From contig VWPU01001227.1 of assembly GCA_013398955.1 (NCBI GenBank), positions 1 to 64,000 of the forward strand: a stretch of DNA of 64,000 nucleotides, read 5' to 3'. The stretch comes from Callaeas wilsoni. Its lineage: Eukaryota > Chordata > Aves > Passeriformes > Callaeidae. Shown here one piece after another: positions 49,116-63,200 of this stretch. The first letter of the stretch is position 1. Every line of letters begins with the position of its first letter. The notes beneath the pieces are model-generated. The model saw nothing but the letters and a program-made list of their open reading frames with translations. It was not told where the DNA came from and ran no database searches. A program made the position numbers and the translations under genes.

Positions 49116-52100
49116 GGCTGGTGGAAAAATTACTCTAGAATTGTGATATTCATTAAATCATGAGAAGCATGAGCATGAGAAGCTTGATTTATGTCAAAAA
49201 GCACTTGTTTGATGCTTTGTCCTGACCTGTGTGGGAGGTCAGGAGGCTGCTGAGATGTGTCTAAGAAAGCTGCAGGACTGGCAGAGCAGAAACCTTCAGT
49301 GGAATCTGAAGAGTCACACATAATAAGACAGATGGAGGAAAAGTCCAGGTTGTCTGAGGTATCCAATGATGTCACACCTCCAGCTGTGCAACTTGCAGGT
49401 AAGTTTGACTTTTCTCTCCTTCTAGGTTTAAGAGACACATGCATAGGTCTTTGGTCATACTGAAGGCCTTTTTGCTAAGGTGATTATCTTGCATGACATC
49501 CAATGAATAATTGGATGAGAAATAATGAGAAATTTTTGTTTACTTTTGTCTTAACCAGAGACCAAGAACTTCAAATGGAAACTGGAGCATCTGGTCCTCT
49601 TGAAATAAGCATAGTGTGTCCATACTGTGAAGCACTGCACTTCCCAGGGTTTTGTCTAGCAGCCTGAACATTATGGGAACCCACCTCAGGGATTCAGGAG
49701 TGTGAAGTAATATTCTTTTGACTTGAAGGAGCAGTCAGAATATCTGACTGCTGAGATAAACAAGGCTGAGCTAGACTTGTATTCAGGTCAAACAGGGCTT
49801 CTCTCCCCTGCGGAATCCATGGCAATTACTAGATTTGCATCAAAGTTTTAGTCAGCAAAAGGTTAAAAGTAGTAAGCATGAATATTTTGGCCTGTTGTGC
49901 AGAACATACAAATATTCAAGGGTGTTTGTACTGAGGCTTTTGGCTGGACCTCTATAAAGATACAAGCAAGAAGCCAAACATATGTTCTGGTGTTCTAGGC
50001 TTTGATTCTTAATCATGTTCTGTGCTTGCATTCAGAGGTTTGCTTTGGGACCATCTCCAGTGTGAGAAAATATGACAGAGAAATCAAACACAGAGGTTAT
50101 GCATAGCAGTGTGGTGTTCCCACGTGAAGGGAGCTTTTGTAAGCACTAGCATTATTCTTCTTTTGACAGCAGCCACACATTTTCCCTTGGTTTATCTTAA
50201 CGGGGAATAACCCCTAAGACAGGATCTCTCTGGGCACTTCAGAGAAGCGCTTTTTGAAGGCAAAGGAAATACTGTGACAGGGGTGAGCCTCACATCTCTT
50301 CGGCAGTTAACAATCCTATAAATACCACTGCCGAGTGCAGTGTGTGTCCGTGGCTGGCCTCAAGTGTGGCTGCAGTGCCTGGCTCGTGGCACAGGAATCT
50401 CTCTACATCTAGGAGCATGTTCCCCAGCCTTGCTAATACTTGGCTCCCAGAAACAGACTAAACCAGCTCAGGCAGGCCATATAAAAAGCACTATCTGGGC
50501 ACGTAGATCAGGTAATGTATCACAGCACGGGAAAAATTTGGTATCAGCTGTGACAAAGAGTGAAATATAAAAGCTTCCCAGAAACAGAATAATACGGAAA
50601 TTAAAGTTTTGAGATGGGTTTGAATTTGCTTTAACCATGCTCTTCCACACCTAAGAAATTTCTCAGGAATGGCTTTCATATTTTTTCAAGGCACCACCCT
50701 TTTACCCATTCTGTTATGAGGAAAGAGTGCTTGCTTGTATACCAGACTTTCCTTTTTCTTCCTCTTTTCTATTCAGAAATGTTCCTTCTCCTTAATTTTT
50801 AATTTTCTTCTTAACAGTTTAAAATACCCAAGTAAAAAGTCAATCAGTATATGGAGAAATGTAAAAAATAACCAAACTCCATTGTCTAATTCTAAATTAA
50901 AAATGAAATTCCCATTTCATCTCTTTTGTAACTTTTTGCACTTTGGTAGTTCAGTAATTACAAGCGAATGTATTTCACTGGATAGATCTCATATCTGATA
51001 GATCTGCAGAGAGGAAAAGCCATGAAGTCAATGGAAATATCTCAGTAACCTGAGGTCAAGCTGTAATTTCCTGAGAAAACAGGAACTCAGTTTCCTTTCT
51101 TCCAATCAGTCTTGTCATCTCTTCTTCCTCACATGTGCAACTTCATTTTCCAATGCACATTTCTGTCTTATGACTGCTTGAGGCACATGGCAGGTGCGAA
51201 AAGCTGATCTATCAGCTGATGAAGCCAATGGATTTTGATCACAGCTTCCTTTGCATTGGAATCTAAATTGCTCTTTCTGCAGAAAATGTCGTGAAATATT
51301 GGTCAGGAAGTTGTAAGAGGAAAATGGAACTGAATTCAGGCAACACCGTGCACCAGCTGAGAACACTGAGAGCAAAAGAGCAGCAGCAGGAGTAACATCA
51401 TCCACGGGCCAAAAGGAAAGATAATTAAACCAGAAATAGCGTGGGGCAAGAAAAAGGCCAATTAATTCCATCAGAAGGGTGTCATCTGGCAGTTCAAGAC
51501 AAGAAGGAGACACTGTATGAAGTGGAGATGAATGTGGCAGTCTGCCAATCTATCACAATCTTCTTTTATTAAAGATGCTTATTAGTATCTTATATTTCAA
51601 ATTAAATATTTATAGTTCTGTTAATAGAACGTGGAAAGGAGGCCTGTTCCCGAGATTTGTCTGTACAAGAAGTTGTCCACTGATGTAAATTAGATCAGTG
51701 AAGCTTGGGGTATTCATGTTTGCAGTCCTGCCATCATTTGTATTTTGGGGCTGCAGGTTGGGGTGGCAGCTGAGCTACCTGGAGGCACATTGCTCTCCTC
51801 CCCATAAATGTGTGCACCTCTTACTTTTCTGCAAAGTGTTTTCTTTCCTGCAACAACGGTTTTGGACTTCAACAATTCTCTTAAGGGATCTGTGTTTTAG
51901 CCTCCATGGCTGGCAGGCCAGTGCTGTTATTCCCATTCTCCCACATGGAGACTCCTGCAGCTTTTAAAGGACATGCAGAGAAGCAGTGCCAGCTTTGTGA
52001 ATATATAGCCCCACCATTCTTATTAGATTCCATGAAAGATGAGAATAGACCCTTTGATGCTTTCAGTGAGTGCTGAAGCCTTTACCAATGTTGTGAAAGG

Positions 52101-54919
52101 TCGTTAGAGAAGTGCTGGGGGGGGCGGATTCAGCTGGTACTCATGGGAATGGTCCTTGGGATGTGGAACTAGTCTGGGAGAAAATGTGAAAACAGAAGCG
52201 ATTTATATTGAAATGAGGGTTATGAAGACAGCAATGACCACTGAAACATACACAACAATAACTCAGAACAACCTCTCTGGCACACTCTGCTGTGCCATCT
52301 TTTTAACCCTGGAGGAGGTGACTGGGAAGAGAGATTTAGAGCAGATCTGTGGGACTGATATGAGTGAACGGATCTGACTTCTATCTAGGTGCTCCTGGGT
52401 TCTCATCAGCCCCTTTCAAGGCGTGAGGGAAACCATCTCGGTCCTCTGTGATCTGCTCCCTGGGATACAGATAGCAGGACAAAGCAGTCATTCTCTTTTT
52501 CTCCCATGGTAAGTGGTCTCTGCCCTTTTGATATTAAATATATGGGGTCTTTCCAGAAGGGTAGTGTGAAATGTCAAAGAGATAATGTATTTAAGCATTC
52601 ATCTAGTTTGCAACCATTTTATGCCCACCACACAAAGACATAGAAGGCTTCTCACTCATTTCTCTGCACTCATCATGCTGCCATTGTGGGACCAGAAGAT
52701 AATGAGATGAATAGGAAGCATTTCCACAGCATGAGCGATGTAGGAACATCATTATTAATGTTCGTACAAAATATCCCATCTCTACATGATGTCTACATAT
52801 CTGAGATACAGCCCTCTGCCAGATATAAAAAACCATGCCCGTCCAACAGTGATCTGTTACTTAATGGAAAGTCTGCTCAAATTTCAGTTTAAATTGCATT
52901 TATTATTTATGTCTCAAGTACAGAGTATGTATACTGAATATGTCTTCCCCTTATAGTGTTAGGGGATTAGTAGCTTCCATTTAAACAGGCAGATATTGGC
53001 CCAGAAGGATGCTGAACATGTCCATATTCAATATTTAAAAATTGTAAAAATCCTTTGAAATCAGTGCAAAGAAATTATAACGAAGTCGCCTTTTCTGTAC
53101 ATACTGAGGTGCTCATTTTCATGCGGCTGGGGTCAGCACCAGCAGCTCTGCTCCCGGTCACCAGTGCTTTTCCCTCTGGCTCCTGGTGGGTTAAGTGAGC
53201 ACTCCTCCTGGGTGAGCATGCCAGCCTGAGGGCAGAAGCTGTGAGGAAGGGGTTCAAAGGGATGTGCAGGGCTGGATAGACACATGGTGGTGTTGGAGGT
53301 GATGCACACGAGGATGGTCACAGTGGCATTACCTGCAGGCAAACCTTACACTAGATCATAATATTCTGATTTTGGTAACCTTTTTCTCTTTGTGGCTTGC
53401 CTGCTAGGAGGGATAGTTTTCAAATAAGATATTGAGGTGACATTTTTAGTCATTAGTCTCTGACTTTTGTGACCTGTGATTTGATCACAAACAACTCACT
53501 GCACACATTCAGTGCTCAGCAACCCACGTGTGACACCTCTTGTCCTTGCTTGGGTGGGTCGCCCATTGCACTCCAGATCTCACTGGCACAGTGAATCCAG
53601 GTGTTTGAATAATTCATTGCCAAGACATCTGGGCCTAGCTGGCAAACTTTGTGTTTCAGGTTGTTTTTTCCAAAAGCCTTGGAGCAATGCTGTTTGTCTT
53701 CTCACACTAATTCATTCATATTCATATTTTCATAGTAGACATTTTGAATGCTTTAGTTAAAGCTGTACCCAGAAGTACTGGCTGGAAGAGATGGGAGAAA
53801 GAGCTAGGAATTTTCATGATATTTTATGGGTTGGACAACAACCACAACCTGATCCAACAAATTTTCTTGTTCTCAAACATTTTACTGTCAATACACTCCT
53901 CAGGAATGTACTCAAGAGTTGTTCGGGGACATGGAAAAATATTTACCTCAGCCTTCCACAATTTATTACTTATTGTTTGTAAAAGTTGCCTCTTTTCTGT
54001 GCCAACATTTATCATCTTGGGAACATACTGGAATATAGCAGTGATATTAAACAATAATGTGCTCTTTGCTGGGATAAAATAATATTGCTGAGCCACTGCA
54101 GAGGAAGCCAAAAACCACATGTGAAACAGTTCTTTTGGAAGGGCAAAAAGTCTCAACTTTTGTTAGCAAATAACTTAGCTAGTGGTGCAGACATCAAATG
54201 GCTTCAGCAGCACTTGCAAAGATATTCTGAATATGCATTTTCCCGGGAGTGCTGGGGCACAAAGCCACTGTAATGAAGGTTAGAAACGTAAGAATCCTTC
54301 ACCAGTAAAATATAATAATATAAAAAAACCCCAAAGCAACAACTTGCAGAAGATTTAGGAGAAGAGAGGACAGACTGTGAGTCTTTCAGAAATTCATATT
54401 AATTTAATTTTTATTTGCATGGCCCTGAATGAGGCACTGCCTTAGTGTCTGCGTGGGGGTGGCTGTTCAAACTTCTTTTTTCCTTCTTCACCCTGGCTGG
54501 AGAGGGAGAGATTGCCTTCCCTCTCCTCCAGTTGTTCAGCTGCTTTCTTAGCTGAGCATTTCTTGCACAGACATACATATTCCTCCCCCCAACCCCCAAA
54601 GTAGTCTAACACTTTCTCTTGTGCAGTGCCCTATATGTGGTGAAGGTTTCCCCATACAAAAAAAGCACAGCTGCAAATGCAGCATTCTTTAAATATTTCC
54701 CTAAAATGCCTCTTAGCTGAGTTGCTGATAAAATACTTGGTGGGAGCTACACAGTCCTGTGTGTTTAGTAAAATTCATGTCCTCGAGGACTTCCTCACTG
54801 TCTAGCTGTGCCTGCCTATAACCTCCTGTAGGATACCCAGTAAGTTTAGGAGAGGAGAGACTACCTTTGCTGTAGTGTCTCAATGCAGCCTGCTAAGGAA
54901 AGACATTAAAGCTTCTTCC
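49116..54919. other. Intergenic, no recognised gene
   Basis: AT-rich sequence. It contains a plus-strand open stretch with a strong donor (ending 49398) and a short minus-strand Leu-rich open frame (51336–51401). Neither is supported as a gene. Confidence 0.65.
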
Positions 54920-55398
54920 ATAACCCATAAACCACAGAACTGTAGATTCATTTAGGTTGGAAAAGACCTCTAAGATCCTCAAGTCCAATTGTTAACCCAG
55001 CACTAAACCATGTCCCCAAGTGCCACAACTATAGATCTTTTAAATAATGCCTCCAGGGATGGTGACTCCACTACTTCCCTGGGCAGCCTGTCCCACGGAT
55101 CAACAACCATTGTAGCGAGGAAATTTTTCCTCATATCCAATCTAAATCTCCACTGGTGTGGCTTGAGGCCATTTCCTCTCATCCTGTCACTTGTTACCTG
55201 GGAGAAGAGGCCGACTCCCACCTCAATACAACCTGCAAGGGTTTGCAGGTGGTTGTAGGGAGTGAAAAGGTCATCCCAGAGCCTCCTTTTCCCCATGCTA
55301 AACACCCCCAGCTCCCTCAGCCACTCCTCTGCAGACTTGTGCTCCGGATTATTCACCGGCTCCATTGCCCTTCTTTGGACACACTCAGATCAATGCAA
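54920..55398 (-). mobile_element. CR1 LINE fragment, 5'-truncated (different subfamily)
   Basis: In minus orientation. It includes TTAGGTTGGAAAAGACCTCT, CCTCATATCCAATCTAAATC and CCCTTCTTTGGACACACTC. The AAAAGACCTCTAAGATC ending differs from the 48638 copy (AAAGGGACCCACAAG), so it is another CR1 subfamily. About 480 nt long with no coding capacity. Confidence 0.88.
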
Positions 55399-56284
55399 TA
55401 CAACAATTAATGTATTTTGAATTATCTCTCTCTTCTCAGTGGATTTCACCTTGCTCAGCTGGGTGCCAGGAGCTCCGTGCCCATCATCAGCTGAACCTGC
55501 ACCTCCCAGAAGGGGCATCCCAGGCTGGAGCCTCTGTGAGTCCTGCTGTGCTGCCCCAGAGGCACGGGGGTGTGCAGTGACCTCAGCATGGAAGGGGCTG
55601 GGATTTTCCTGGGAGTTAGTGGGGTGCAATTGCCCCATTTCAGCTGATGGCTCTGAGTTGTGCACCTATTTTGGCACTACACAGGTATGTTATTTAACCT
55701 TCTAAAGACTCACCTGTCCTGTGGGTGTCCCTGCATGCACCAAAGAACAAATATAAACTTTTATTCCCTTTTGATGTTTGCAAAGGGGTAAGAGGGGGAA
55801 AGTATCAATGCTGTGCCTAGAGGGAGAAGAAACAGCATTAGAAGCAATGTATGAAAAAGACAGAGCAGTTCTCAAAAAAATATTAATAACTACTAATAAA
55901 GGCACATTTAAATACTGAGTTGTGATGGATCCAAAGAGCCCTGCATGCTCTGGAATTGCCCTGGCCCACCTCTGAAGTGCTCCCTCCTGAAGGGCAGGGT
56001 GCCCCAGTTTCTTAAAAGTGCACTCTGGACTCGACACAAGGTGTGAAACAAATCTTTGAATCCTGGGTGCTTTGCCCAACTCCTGTTCCTTTATTAGAAG
56101 CCCAGAAACCAGCATGGAATAAGCAGGGTAACAGTACAGCGCGGCACATTTTTATAGCAAGGCCAAATCTTTATTATGCTTCTTGGCCCAGTTTATTGGA
56201 GAACACTGCTGGGCCTGATTTCAGTTTTGATATCATACACCGAGGCTGCAGACCCTTAAGAGTACAAGCTGGAGAAAAGAACAT
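55399..56284. other. Intergenic, no recognised gene
   Basis: Moderately GC-rich at 55430–55620. No recognised feature. Confidence 0.6.
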
Positions 56285-56615
56285 AGAAAATGTTAGGAAT
56301 GAGAAAAGGCCATTCAACACATTGATGCTTGTCTCTTGTAATACAGCGTTTCCCCCAGGATAGCATCTAATTGCTTCTTGAACGAGCCCACTGTCTTTGC
56401 CTCAACAACCTTGCCCAGTAGGCCATTCCAAACATTTATTATTCTTTGAGTGACAAAGCACTTCCTTATGTCTCCTCTGAATTTGTTTTTTGAACTTCCA
56501 TTTATGCCCCCGATCCTGTCATCTGTGCAGTATCAAAAGTAGTAACACGCATTGATATTATCCATTCAGCTAAGATTTTTGTATACTTCTGTTAGACCCC
56601 CCTTAAATGTCTCTT
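56285..56615 (-). mobile_element. Old, diverged CR1/L3-like fragment
   Basis: In minus orientation. AGGAATGAGAAAAGGCCATT and GGCCATTCCAAACATTTATT, then GTTAGACCCCCCTTAAATG, resemble ancient amniote CR1/L3 3' parts. It is much more diverged than the two 480-nt copies, so probably older. Confidence 0.6.
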
Positions 56616-57159
56616 TTTTTTTTAAAGTTGAATAGATTGAGGGTTTTTTTCACCTTTCAGTAACTTCTACAATTTTATCCTGGAACCAAGTTGAGCAAAA
56701 ATATTTGTTAAAGCCTGACTTACATTAGATCACACTGAATGGATGTATAAAGTCTACTGTAGAAACACATTTCAGTAAGTTTTTTTCTCTCACTCTTTTG
56801 GAGACTAAACTATCATTTAGTTTTCCTGATGCTTGCATCTGGTTATTTTGACAAAAGTTAACTAGGAAGATGGCAAGAATAAAAAGCTTGGTATGAAATT
56901 TGGAAAAAGCTGGTCTTTAATTTTTTTCATTTATATTGTGGGCTTCCTCCCCACTTCTCTTTCTCCAAGTAGTGGTTTGTTTTTTTTTAAAAGAGAATTG
57001 CTTATCATATGGGATTTTCCATGTGATAGTGCTTTGCAGAATCTATATGAAGAAATGTCAGAATACATCTGTGATCTCCCCAAAAGCCACAGAACCAAAC
57101 AGTCACAAGTTCAGCCCTCATTCACTTCCACAGTCGAGGTGAATAGTTCACTACCTTTT

Positions 57160-57240
57160 TGGATGACATTCTAGGGCATGTGCTATGCAGGAGGCCAGAA
57201 CTGATGATCTAATGGTCCCTCCTGGCCTTAAAAAATATCT
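57160..57240 (+). mobile_element. Old CR1-like 3'-end fragment
   Basis: GGAGGCCAGAACTGATGATC followed by TAATGGTCCCTCCTGGCCTT is the recognisable end of an older CR1 type found across reptiles and birds. About 80 nt. Confidence 0.65.
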
Positions 57241-60200
57241 ACAAATAATGATTATAGATGAAATATATATGTCCTGCACAAAGCAAAAACCAGCAGGCTT
57301 TGGGTGGGAATAAGAAATTAAGGAAAAGAATTTTGCCTTAGCCCTTTCCCAGAGGCTGGACAAAGAGCATCAGCCTGGTGGCAGCTGTGCCTACTTACTC
57401 ATTGTCTCTTAATTTTTTTCATCATATTAACAATGTGGGGTTTGTTTTTTAGGCCATCTGTAAACCTTCTCATTTTCTCTGAATTCCTTCCCGATGCATT
57501 TCTAGGAATGTGAGATCTGAGCAAGATCTGCGGGTTGTCCCTACAGCGCCTGGCTGAGCTGGGATTATTTCCTCACAGGTTCTCCACAGAGGTAAATGCT
57601 TTCCAACAGCATCACTGAGTTTACGATCAGATAAACTAGTATAGGCACTAATTAGCTTAGGCAAAGGACTAGCATAATTTATAGTTTGGAGGTGAGTTTG
57701 TCTGGTCTCATCCTGTGTGTTTTCTGTGCAGGTTTGCAGTGCGGGATCCAGGCACGCTGCTGGACCATCACAGCCCAGCGAGTCGTTCTTCTTTCCCCCG
57801 GCTGGGACCATGGCTGTCAATCAGCCCTGCACCAGCACTGTGCGGGACTGTGCTGGATCATCTGTGGGTAATGGACAAGTCAGCCCCATAGGTCTCAGGA
57901 AATTATTTTAGCTATTATGCTACCAGGGAGAGAAAACTGATGTATGAGACTGTAATTATTGGGATCATGCTTCAGTTCTTCTCTGAAAAATCTGAACAAT
58001 ATTTGCTTTGCTCCAGGCCCTGGGAATCTCCCATGATTTGTCAAAAAATAATTGTTGGTGGTATAATAAATTTGTTGTTCAATTCCCTAAGTGTTCTGAG
58101 CTTTATGCAGTGTGGAAAGCTGATTTGTTTATATTCATATTTTTTTCTATATTCCCTTACCCATTCTTTGTCATTATCTTTATTTCTACAGGTTTATTTC
58201 TCTCCAGTGTTTTCTAGTTGTTCAAACTTTGTGTTTGTATATTTATTTAAAGGCAGATTTCAAAAGAGTTCAGTCTCTCAGTTTACTGAAGGATTCAGCT
58301 TCTTGCTAGTACTTCATCTCCCCTGGTATTTTTGTGAGCGCTCTTGTTCTCCTTACCCATCTATCTAGCGCTAACCTCTTTGGTCTCTTTGCTACTCACG
58401 TCTGTTGCTCGCAAACCTCAGAGTCCTGGTTTTGAACTACAATCCCCTTATATTCAGCAAGTCTTTGGACATTATCTGCTTCTTGTTCTACACCTTTTTT
58501 TTAGTAGACGAATTCTGGGGCTTCTGAAGTGTTTTTAGAAGCTTGAAATATTTTTCTGCACAGATTTCTATTTTTTCTCCTAAGAGGGTTTCATTCCTAC
58601 CTCACGTAATGCAGCTGTGGGAGCAGAGGGGCTGGAACCCAGCACTGGTCACCATGGGGAGAGATGATACATGGGCAGGGTACCAGCCTGGGGCATGGAT
58701 GAGCCTGGACCAAACCTTTCTTCTGTCACAGGCTTCCCCTGAGGTTCCTCTGAGAGAAGCCATTTATTCTCTCTGCTTCAGCACATCTGTACAAATGCTG
58801 ATATAAACCCATCTTTAACATGTGGCTACAAAGAGTCTTTTAGAAATGGCCAAAGATGTCAGGCCCTGCGTGGAGGGCTTTGCTGTGTGAGGTCGCTGTG
58901 ACCCAAGATGAAAATGTTGTGCTTCTGCTCCCTGCAAAGATCTTCCTCACTCCTCATGCGGTGTGCGAGTCTCCCATCAGGCGAACCTGCAATGCAAAGG
59001 ACATCTGTCTCTTCCCTAGGATCACAGCTGCCTGGAGCGAAGAACATCTCTGGGAGGACCAAGACCATGATGGCTCCATGTCCTGGCAGAGGTGACGTGA
59101 AAAGAGCTGTGAGGTTTCTGTTACCTTTGGCAGGCTGGTCCTTCCATTCTGTCCAGTGTTTCAGATTGTTAGGACTGCTTGTCCTGTCAGAACTACCAAA
59201 TATAACTAGACCATTCACTGGATTTAAACATTTTCAAGTGTTTACAACCACATCTGCTCCCCAGGGGAATCTTTGAACTGCACTGCTTGCTGTATTGTCT
59301 TTGGCGAGGTCTATAGAGTTCTTGAATTTATGTGCTTAAAAATCAATGAGCCTTGGTTAGACAAGAACCCAAATACTGTGACTCCACCCCTAGGATTTCA
59401 CAGGGATTATGAGAGATATAAATAAACCTTAGTTTTGTAGCCTTTAGTCTCTATCAAAAGCTTTTAAGTCAATTTAAAATTTTGAGCCAGATATGCCACA
59501 TGAATCACACTTGAAAATATAGGTCATCTTTATGTGGTAGGGTGTGAGAAGATATTTAATTAAATGAATTATAATCTAGGCTTCTGCAACCTCTGCTAGC
59601 CAACAAGATCTAGTGACAGAGCAGGTAACGAAAAGCCTGGCTGTATAAATATTATCATTCAGATCCAGGCTCCTCTGTGCCATGCGGGTCTCATGTCCGT
59701 CTTGCTCCCAGGGCAGCGGGGTGGCAAACACGGGTGTGCAGATATGTGCACAGCCAAGCTGTCCTCTCCACACAGCTGTCAGCATGAATGCCAGCTTTCT
59801 CCTCCTGTGGACTTCAGAGCTCCCCAAAGGCCCATTCAGGCTCTTTGAAAGTGAAATGAGCAGAGTTTGGCCTTACGCTTAAAATACAGCTCAGCCACAC
59901 CAAAAGGAGCACCCTGGGACCCCCTCACTTGGTGTGGGCCACGTGGACAAAGTCCTCGTCACAGGCTCTCTTTGCTGCCTTATTTTGTGTCAAGCTGAAG
60001 CAAGCAGGATTCCTCCTTCTCCTTTGAAAGAGTCATAAAAGAGGCATGGAGAGATGGAAGAAACAACCAGAAGAATCCAGAGCGACAAAAAGACAAGAGA
60101 GAGAAAGAAAGAGACAGAGAGGGAGAAAGGTGAAAGAAGGAGCTGTCTCAACAGTCAAGGGAACAGGTGGTGTGTCACCTCCTTCTCAGTATAAAGGGGT

Positions 60201-63200
60201 TGTGTGGGAAGGGGGATATGACAGATAACATATCAAAGGAAATGAATTGCAGGATTAAGATCCTGACTTTGCTTTGTCAAATTTGCAGGTGATTATTGTA
60301 TAACTCTCTTCAGATCCTCACGACATAGAATCACTGGTAAAAGCAACAGCTCTTCAGAGAGATGCTTACTTAAAGTAGCCGAAGGCTTCTGAAATCTCCT
60401 TCAGGCTTCTTCCAACACTGTTACACATTCTGTGTAATCTCTATGTTCTTGAGAGATATTTTCCTCCTGACAAAATACACCTCGAGATATATTTTCCAGA
60501 CTGACAAGCAAAATTTGAGCTCAAAAAATACATTGGGAATCTCTGAAGTAAAATTCAGTTAAAATTTATAATTTTCAATTTGGTGTTGTAGTAAACACAT
60601 TTTAGAACTATTTTTTTTCATATAAAGAACCAAGGATAAATCCTGGGCACAAAAAAATGCATAAGACCTTAACAGCTAAGGATTTGTACTCAGAAAATTC
60701 TTCACTTTTTGGTTTTTTTTAATAGGACAGATGGTCAAATGAAGATACAACTTCTGTCCTACAAATCAAGTATCTTTGATATTCTTATTCCATAATAGAT
60801 ACAGTATCCTTTGAGGCATCCTCAAACTTTCAGCTCCTAAAAACCAGAGCTTTTCCTGGGGAAACAAAATAAATGTCAAAAAAAGCATTAGAGGACTGTG
60901 TCCAGTAAGACTAACTCCTGTCCAGGGCTAGCTGTGGGAGTCTGGGGGGAAAAGTAGGTTTTGCTAACCTGTCTGAAATGGTTCCCAAACGCTGAAACAT
61001 AAAATAGTAAAGGAAATTTATAACTACATCTCCCTCTCCCGCTCGGCCTTCCCCCAACACTTAGTGGTCGTCGTTCATGGTTTTAAAATGGTAAAAGAAA
61101 GAGTTGTAAATGGAAACAAAATCAAACCAAAACAAACCTCTTAAAAAACCCCTCAGATCCAAGAGATCATTCCAAATCAGGGAAATTCACACCTCATTGC
61201 CACCAACGGGGATTCCAGACAAGGCATATCAAAATGGGAACAAAGTTATTGGAATGAAAAATTCAGCCATCCTCTTTCCTCTGCCTTCCTCCATCAGCTC
61301 CCTGAAGTGACAAGCAGCAAGAAACCTCTTCGGCCTCGCAACGTTTGAAGTGAAACTTTTTGGGAAATACTGAAAGTCACTCACAGTCCCAGGGGAATGG
61401 TGATCCATTTTTTTCCACCCTCCCTTCTTTGTAGTTTGCTTTCCCCTATACACTTTTTTTCTTACTGCAGCTTTTCTGATCACAGTATCACAGTGACTTC
61501 ATCGCCGTCACCTCCTCATTGTGAACCAGCCCATCCCTTGGAGGCAGAGAGCTATTGTGGAGGTGGTAAGTAATTTGTTTTGTTCAATGGATTTCTTGTT
61601 ATGCATGCATGCAAAGCCACTTTTATCTCACATTTAAATTTGTGTTTTCCCTCTTATGATTGGTTTTGTGACATCAAAAAGCTTTCAGCATCTTCAAAAA
61701 ATCAAGAAGAACAAACTCTTAGAAAAATAAAATAAAAAGAAAAAGAAATCCTTCCTAATATACCCAGCATTTCAGTGCAGCTTTAGAAAAGAAGAGATTC
61801 ACATGGGATACTGGCTACTAACGACTATGGAAATAAGCCTGATTTTTTGATCTCTAGGCCCAAACATTATTCATTTTTTTTCCTTAGCCTTAAACAATGT
61901 CTTCAGATAGCCCAGGTAAAAGCAAGCCAGAAACAAAACAACATCATAGAGGAATTGCTTTATGCAGATACTTTCAGCTACACTACACATCTCGCATTGT
62001 CTTTGAACCCAGTGTGATGAGAGAATGATTTGAGACTCCAGGGACAACTCCTGGATATGTTTTTACTTCAGCACACTGTTGTGAGACAGAAATCTTTGGC
62101 TTAAGAAATGTGTTCAGCAATCTTCTGCATTTGGGGGGTGTTTATTTCTGTCTCTCTAGTAACTCTTTAGACAACGTTAAGAGCTGAGGTCAAGGAGCAG
62201 ACACATTGTACATATGAGGTTATGGAGAGCCTCTTTAACCTTTAAGAAAATATTTAGTCCATGCTTACTGGGTGGCTGAGAGCAGGAGTGGGAAAGTCCA
62301 AGACAAATCCTCCTCATAACCAGGATAAGTGGCTATAATCATAAGGCTGCTTTTCAGGGGAGGAGCCATGTATATCCTTTGATTTTCAGTCACCGCCTAC
62401 TTTTCTAAGAATGCTTTTATCAATTTACTTCTTGGGAACTGGTCAGAATTTGTCTAAATATCTACCATGAATTGAAATATTGAGCCTCAATACAAGTGAA
62501 TTGCACATAGCCTGTGGACTCTGACATGCAGGACCCAGATTTTTAGATTCAAATAACTCAAGGAGAGAACACAGTCCATATAATGACTTTCAGAGGTTTT
62601 CTGAGAAATTGCATCATAAACAGTTTGGAACATTTATCTGCAGTTCAATTTGCTTCTGTAAAATTCAGACTCTTTCTAGAAGCAACTGAACAGTAAAGAT
62701 TTTTTAAAATTTGATCCTCTATGACATTTCCCATTCAACAGTCATTCTTTGATGAAGAGGTGTGGACCATAGGGCAAGGGATCTTCTCTGAAGCAGCAAG
62801 GCAATGCACACAGCAGAGGGCCTGCTGCCTCCCAGGCATCCTGGCTCTCCAAGTCATGGTGAATAAGTGATGCTAGCTGGGACATGTATGCTTTTAATAA
62901 AATGCTCTTTAGTGTGGAAAAAAAACAGAGCCCTGTCTTGCTGCAAATTCACAGTTATAAAGCTGGAGTCACTTTACTGACCAAAACAGAGCCCTTAGCA
63001 GAAAAAACGGGCAGGTCAAATTTAAGCAAGAGCATGATCTGACATCTCACACTGTAGGAAAGACCTGGGATGCAGAGAGAGCTATCCTGCACTTTCAGTA
63101 AAATCTTTTGTCCTAGATTTTGTCTAGGGTAGGGGATTTTCCTTGCCCTAAGGTGAGAAATACTACATTCCCATAACTGTGGCAGGAGCAGGGGACTCAG

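Noticed and set aside
51336..51401. Minus-strand MMLLLLLLFCSQCSQLVHG, looks like a signal peptide
   Set aside because: The frame stops after 21 codons, no convincing donor lies before the stop, and the longer overlapping frame reads differently. A Leu run from CTG repeats is a common chance product.
55003..55365. 120-codon minus-strand open frame (NPEHKSAEEWLRELGVFS)
   Set aside because: This is the degraded C-terminal end of CR1 ORF2 inside the 54920–55398 element, not a host gene.
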